From an uncultured Acidobacteriota bacterium (lineage in GTDB: Bacteria > Acidobacteriota > Blastocatellia > Pyrinomonadales > Pyrinomonadaceae), in NCBI GenBank assembly GCA_937859595.1, contig CALMAH010000016.1:62001-126000 (forward strand): 64,000 nt of DNA, given 5' to 3'. The notes beneath the pieces are model-generated. The model was not told the origin of the DNA. It made no database searches and saw only the letters and a program-made list of their open reading frames with translations. A program made the position numbers and the translations under genes. This document shows, piece by piece, positions 61,440 to 64,000 of the stretch. Positions within the stretch are counted from its first letter, which is position 1, and each line of letters starts with the position of its first letter.

Positions 61440-62653
61440 AGCCAAAGGAACGAACCATCTATTTTGTCTGGAACTATCTTCGCTGGGGAGGGGCGCAGGT
61501 TTATTTTTTATCTGTCATAAAACGCACCTGTCACGATTGGAATGTTGTTGTGATCCTCCCTAAGGATTCGTCAAAGGAGTTTCTCGGATTCCTGAAGGAA
61601 CTCGGTGCCAAGTGCATTTTTCTTGAAGAAGCCATCGACCTTGAGCCCGCACAAGGGGTCAGGCAGATATTATCTCGACAGTTGCTTCGAATTCGTTCAG
61701 AAATTGCGATATTCAATTTGCTGAGGAGCGCGGGTATCAAGGGAGAGATCGTACATATCGAAGCCGCGCCCTGGCAATCATGGCAGCTTATCACGATGCT
61801 GGTTCTTTTGGGGGCTCACGTCTTCGTCACCTTACACACCTTTAGACTAGAAGGCTCCATCATCAGAAAGTTGGTGTGGAAGGCTCGGATGCAGTTCGTT
61901 TCGCGACTTCCAAGGTTTCATGCGTTCGCCTCAAATGTGTATGCAAAAGAACGCTATCGTGACTGGTTCGCCCGCACGTTCGCATCGAATGTAAAGGTGA
62001 CCTATACTGCCGTTGACCCGGAACATATCGCCGAAGCGGCTGCGGCGAACGCTCGTGGCCGTTTGCGGGAGCAGTTCGAAATCTCGAACGTGGATAAGGT
62101 AGTTTTGACCGTCGGCCAATTTGTCGATCTTAAGGGCAGATGGGACTTGTTGGACGCGGCAGCGGATGTTATTAGCATACGCGACGACGTTGTTTTCGTA
62201 TGGCTGATGCAGGACGCTATGGACGAGGAGGCGGCCCGGCGGGTCGAGGAATACTGGCTCGGAGAGCGCTTTCGGCCGATAACCTCGGCAGAGGCCGGCG
62301 GGAGCAGGCAACGAATTCTGGAATTCTTTTGCGTCGCCGACATCTTCGTTCTACCCAGCCATCTTGAAGGCCTGCCCATTGCTCTGCTCGAAGCGATGGC
62401 CCTTGAAATACCTTCCATTTCGACCAATATTTATGCCATTCCGGAAGCGATAATCGACGGTAGCACGGGGCTTTTGGTGGAGCCTCGCCGACCCGACCAG
62501 TTGTCTGAGGCAATTCTCAAACTCCTGAACGATGAGAACCTTTGCCGCTCGCTGGCAAGGGAGGGAAGCCGTCGAGTATTGAGCACATTCGACGAAGGCA
62601 CATCGGCTGGAACGGTGATCGCCGAATACAATAAAGCTATTGGAGCAAAATGA
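61436..62653 (+). CDS. Glycosyltransferase family 4 (GT-B)
   Basis: A 405-residue GT-B enzyme. The N-terminal acceptor part has RWGGAQVYFLSVIKRT; the donor domain has KVVLTVGQFVDLKGRWDLLDA and the E-x7-E signature ADIFVLPSHLEGLPIALLEAMALEIPSISTNIYAIPEAI. It assembles the exopolysaccharide repeat unit in the cytoplasm. ATGA overlaps link it to the genes before and after. Confidence 0.92.
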   Translation: MKPKERTIYFVWNYLRWGGAQVYFLSVIKRTCHDWNVVVILPKDSSKEFLGFLKELGAKCIFLEEAIDLEPAQGVRQILSRQLLRIRSEIAIFNLLRSAGIKGEIVHIEAAPWQSWQLITMLVLLGAHVFVTLHTFRLEGSIIRKLVWKARMQFVSRLPRFHAFASNVYAKERYRDWFARTFASNVKVTYTAVDPEHIAEAAAANARGRLREQFEISNVDKVVLTVGQFVDLKGRWDLLDAAADVISIRDDVVFVWLMQDAMDEEAARRVEEYWLGERFRPITSAEAGGSRQRILEFFCVADIFVLPSHLEGLPIALLEAMALEIPSISTNIYAIPEAIIDGSTGLLVEPRRPDQLSEAILKLLNDENLCRSLAREGSRRVLSTFDEGTSAGTVIAEYNKAIGAK

Positions 62654-64000
62654 CCGCACGGCCCCGCGCTGCTCAAACATCCGCGAACGTCGTCAGAAAC
62701 GTACTATACGGATCGCTGACCTGGGTGCTGCCTGTTTTTCTGAGTCTGCTGGCGACCCCGTTGTTGATAGAGTCACTCAGCATAGAGACCTATGGTGTTT
62801 ATGTTCTCATTTTGGGACTGATTTCCTATTCGTTCTCGTTTGGTCTCGGACGAGCTGCGGTAAAGTACATTGCCGAATATCTGATCTCGGGCAAAACCGG
62901 CGAAATACGAAATATCTTCTCGGCAACAATGATATTGAGCGTTGCCGTGGGAATGATCGGGCTGCTTTTGATCTTCGTACTTGCGAACTGGCTGGTAAAA
63001 GATCTGCTGCGGATCGAAGAATCGCTCCAGGAGTCAGCCACAACAGGGATCAGGATCGCCGGGGCGGTCATATTTATCTCCGGAATTGCGCAGGCATTCT
63101 GGTCCGTACTGCAGGGTGCACAGCGATTTGATATCTACTCAAAGCTGTTCAACGCGAACAGCGTACTCCTGCTTTCAGGTAACCTCCTGCTGGCCTATTT
63201 TGGTTTTGGCTTGGCAACGCTTCTTTGGTGGAACCTCGCAAGCCTAACACTGATGACTGTCATTTCTGGATCAGCTGCCATGCGCACAGTCCCCGGCATC
63301 GGTTTTGGGTTAACGGACGGAGTTTCTGCCCTGCCGCGTATCATGGGTTTTACAACGGGCATTGTGGGATATCAACTGTTGGGAAATGCGCTGCTTTTGA
63401 TTGAGCGAGGATGGATAACCCGAACGTTCGGAAGCTCAGAACTATCTTACTATGTAGTCGCAATGTCTCTCGGATTATATATTCTTGGGTTTTCTAACAG
63501 TCTCGCTCTTGTGATTGCGCCGCTTACCAGCGAGACCCAGGCAGACAAAGAACGGCTAAGGTCGGTCTATTTGAGATCGACGAAGTTCATCGTGATGATC
63601 GTAGGGTTCTTGGTAATGGCACTTATTACGGGAAGACATGTCTTTTTATCACTTTGGATCGGCCCGGATTTTGCAGACCGCGCATCCGATCTTATGGCGG
63701 TACATTTGATCTCGTTCGGATTATTTTCGATAGTCGTAGTATCTTGGCAAATGCGGGAGGGACTCGGGTTTCCTTCACACAATCTTTGGATCACCGCGGT
63801 CTATTTCGCGCTCACACTCGGCTTGATGTATCTGTTCACGATCTACTGGGAGACGTTGGGAGTAGCAATGGCTCGACTCGTAGGATGTATGTTTATGGCG
63901 GCTTTTATTTTCCAGTTCGAAAGATGGCTTTTTGGAAAGGTCGCGATCAGGTACTGGGCCGGACTATTGCTTGCAGTAGCTGGGGCAACGGCAGCGGCAG
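62650..64000 (+). CDS. Polysaccharide flippase (Wzx-like), 3' end cut by window edge
   Basis: The frame from ATG 62650 stays open to the right edge (450 residues seen). The start overlaps the glycosyltransferase stop (ATGA). About 12 TM segments are visible, including TWVLPVFLSLLATPLLIESL, YGVYVLILGLISYSFSFGLG and LLLIFVLANWLVKDLL, in the PST/Wzx pattern (S/TxxxYGxYxLxLxxxxx). The early charged motif GRAAVKYIAEYL fits the family. It flips lipid-linked repeats across the inner membrane. The 3' end lies beyond the window. Confidence 0.88.
   Translation, partial: MTARPRAAQTSANVVRNVLYGSLTWVLPVFLSLLATPLLIESLSIETYGVYVLILGLISYSFSFGLGRAAVKYIAEYLISGKTGEIRNIFSATMILSVAVGMIGLLLIFVLANWLVKDLLRIEESLQESATTGIRIAGAVIFISGIAQAFWSVLQGAQRFDIYSKLFNANSVLLLSGNLLLAYFGFGLATLLWWNLASLTLMTVISGSAAMRTVPGIGFGLTDGVSALPRIMGFTTGIVGYQLLGNALLLIERGWITRTFGSSELSYYVVAMSLGLYILGFSNSLALVIAPLTSETQADKERLRSVYLRSTKFIVMIVGFLVMALITGRHVFLSLWIGPDFADRASDLMAVHLISFGLFSIVVVSWQMREGLGFPSHNLWITAVYFALTLGLMYLFTIYWETLGVAMARLVGCMFMAAFIFQFERWLFGKVAIRYWAGLLLAVAGATAAA

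Overview
The window reads as chromosomal DNA of a GC-moderate, Gram-negative-type bacterium. The gene set best fits Acidobacteriota, probably class Blastocatellia (Pyrinomonadaceae-like). This is an inference from a type-3 (archaeal/eukaryote-like) prolyl-tRNA synthetase, a secreted P-domain plus FG-GAP repeat protein, LVIVD/DUF305 proteins, an ImuA-ImuB-DnaE2 mutasome and many small Acidobacteriota-like proteins of unknown function. No rRNA or other taxonomic marker is present apart from rnpB and two tRNAs.

Layout. 1-7.4 kb (minus strand): a two-gene M16 peptidase pair, then genes of short-chain acyl-CoA metabolism (3-hydroxybutyryl-CoA dehydrogenase, thiolase, CoA-transferase) interleaved with two unknown small proteins. 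7.6-13.6 kb: a small alpha/beta hydrolase, membrane and zinc-ribbon proteins, proline dehydrogenase, ProRS, a DUF4031 protein and a DUF3060 lipoprotein. 13.7-24.9 kb is the accessory region. It holds six small cargo genes (unknown, secreted, ankyrin, DUF1330, DUF1801) and a fused AAA ATPase-DUF4435 protein resembling single-gene PARIS anti-phage systems. Four of these genes are preceded by copies of one ~120-bp element that carries a -35/-10 pair with an invariant 17-nt spacer. Next come 21 perfect-length 21-bp tandem repeats, an unknown 232-aa gene, a SRAP protein, a secreted hydrolase, a decayed zeta-toxin-like gene beside an intact small partner, and a VapBC-type module.

24.9-44.7 kb is mostly housekeeping and envelope: AsnRS, an MsbA-like ABC exporter flanked by two divergent paralogous secreted proteins, an AmgK/MurU-type sugar-recycling pair, an FG-GAP protein with its terminator, a UMF1-type MFS transporter, LOG and AIM24 proteins, PTS enzyme I, RNase P RNA, a ribbon-helix-helix protein, TPR and prepilin peptidase genes, and an LVIVD/DUF305 pair.

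44.8-49.9 kb is an imuA-imuB-dnaE2 mutagenesis operon with a perfect palindrome over its predicted promoter start. Two tRNA genes (Gly-GCC, Cys-GCA) follow on the minus strand. 50.3-55.8 kb is a minus-strand mutS-nagZ-peptide-binding-protein run. From 56 kb to the right edge is the start of an exopolysaccharide operon: Wza-like exporter, Wzc-like tyrosine kinase, GDP-mannose-3,5-epimerase-like enzyme, two glycosyltransferases and a flippase cut by the window edge. NagZ plus the AmgK/MurU pair suggest peptidoglycan sugar recycling; the ImuABC operon suggests damage-induced mutagenesis.
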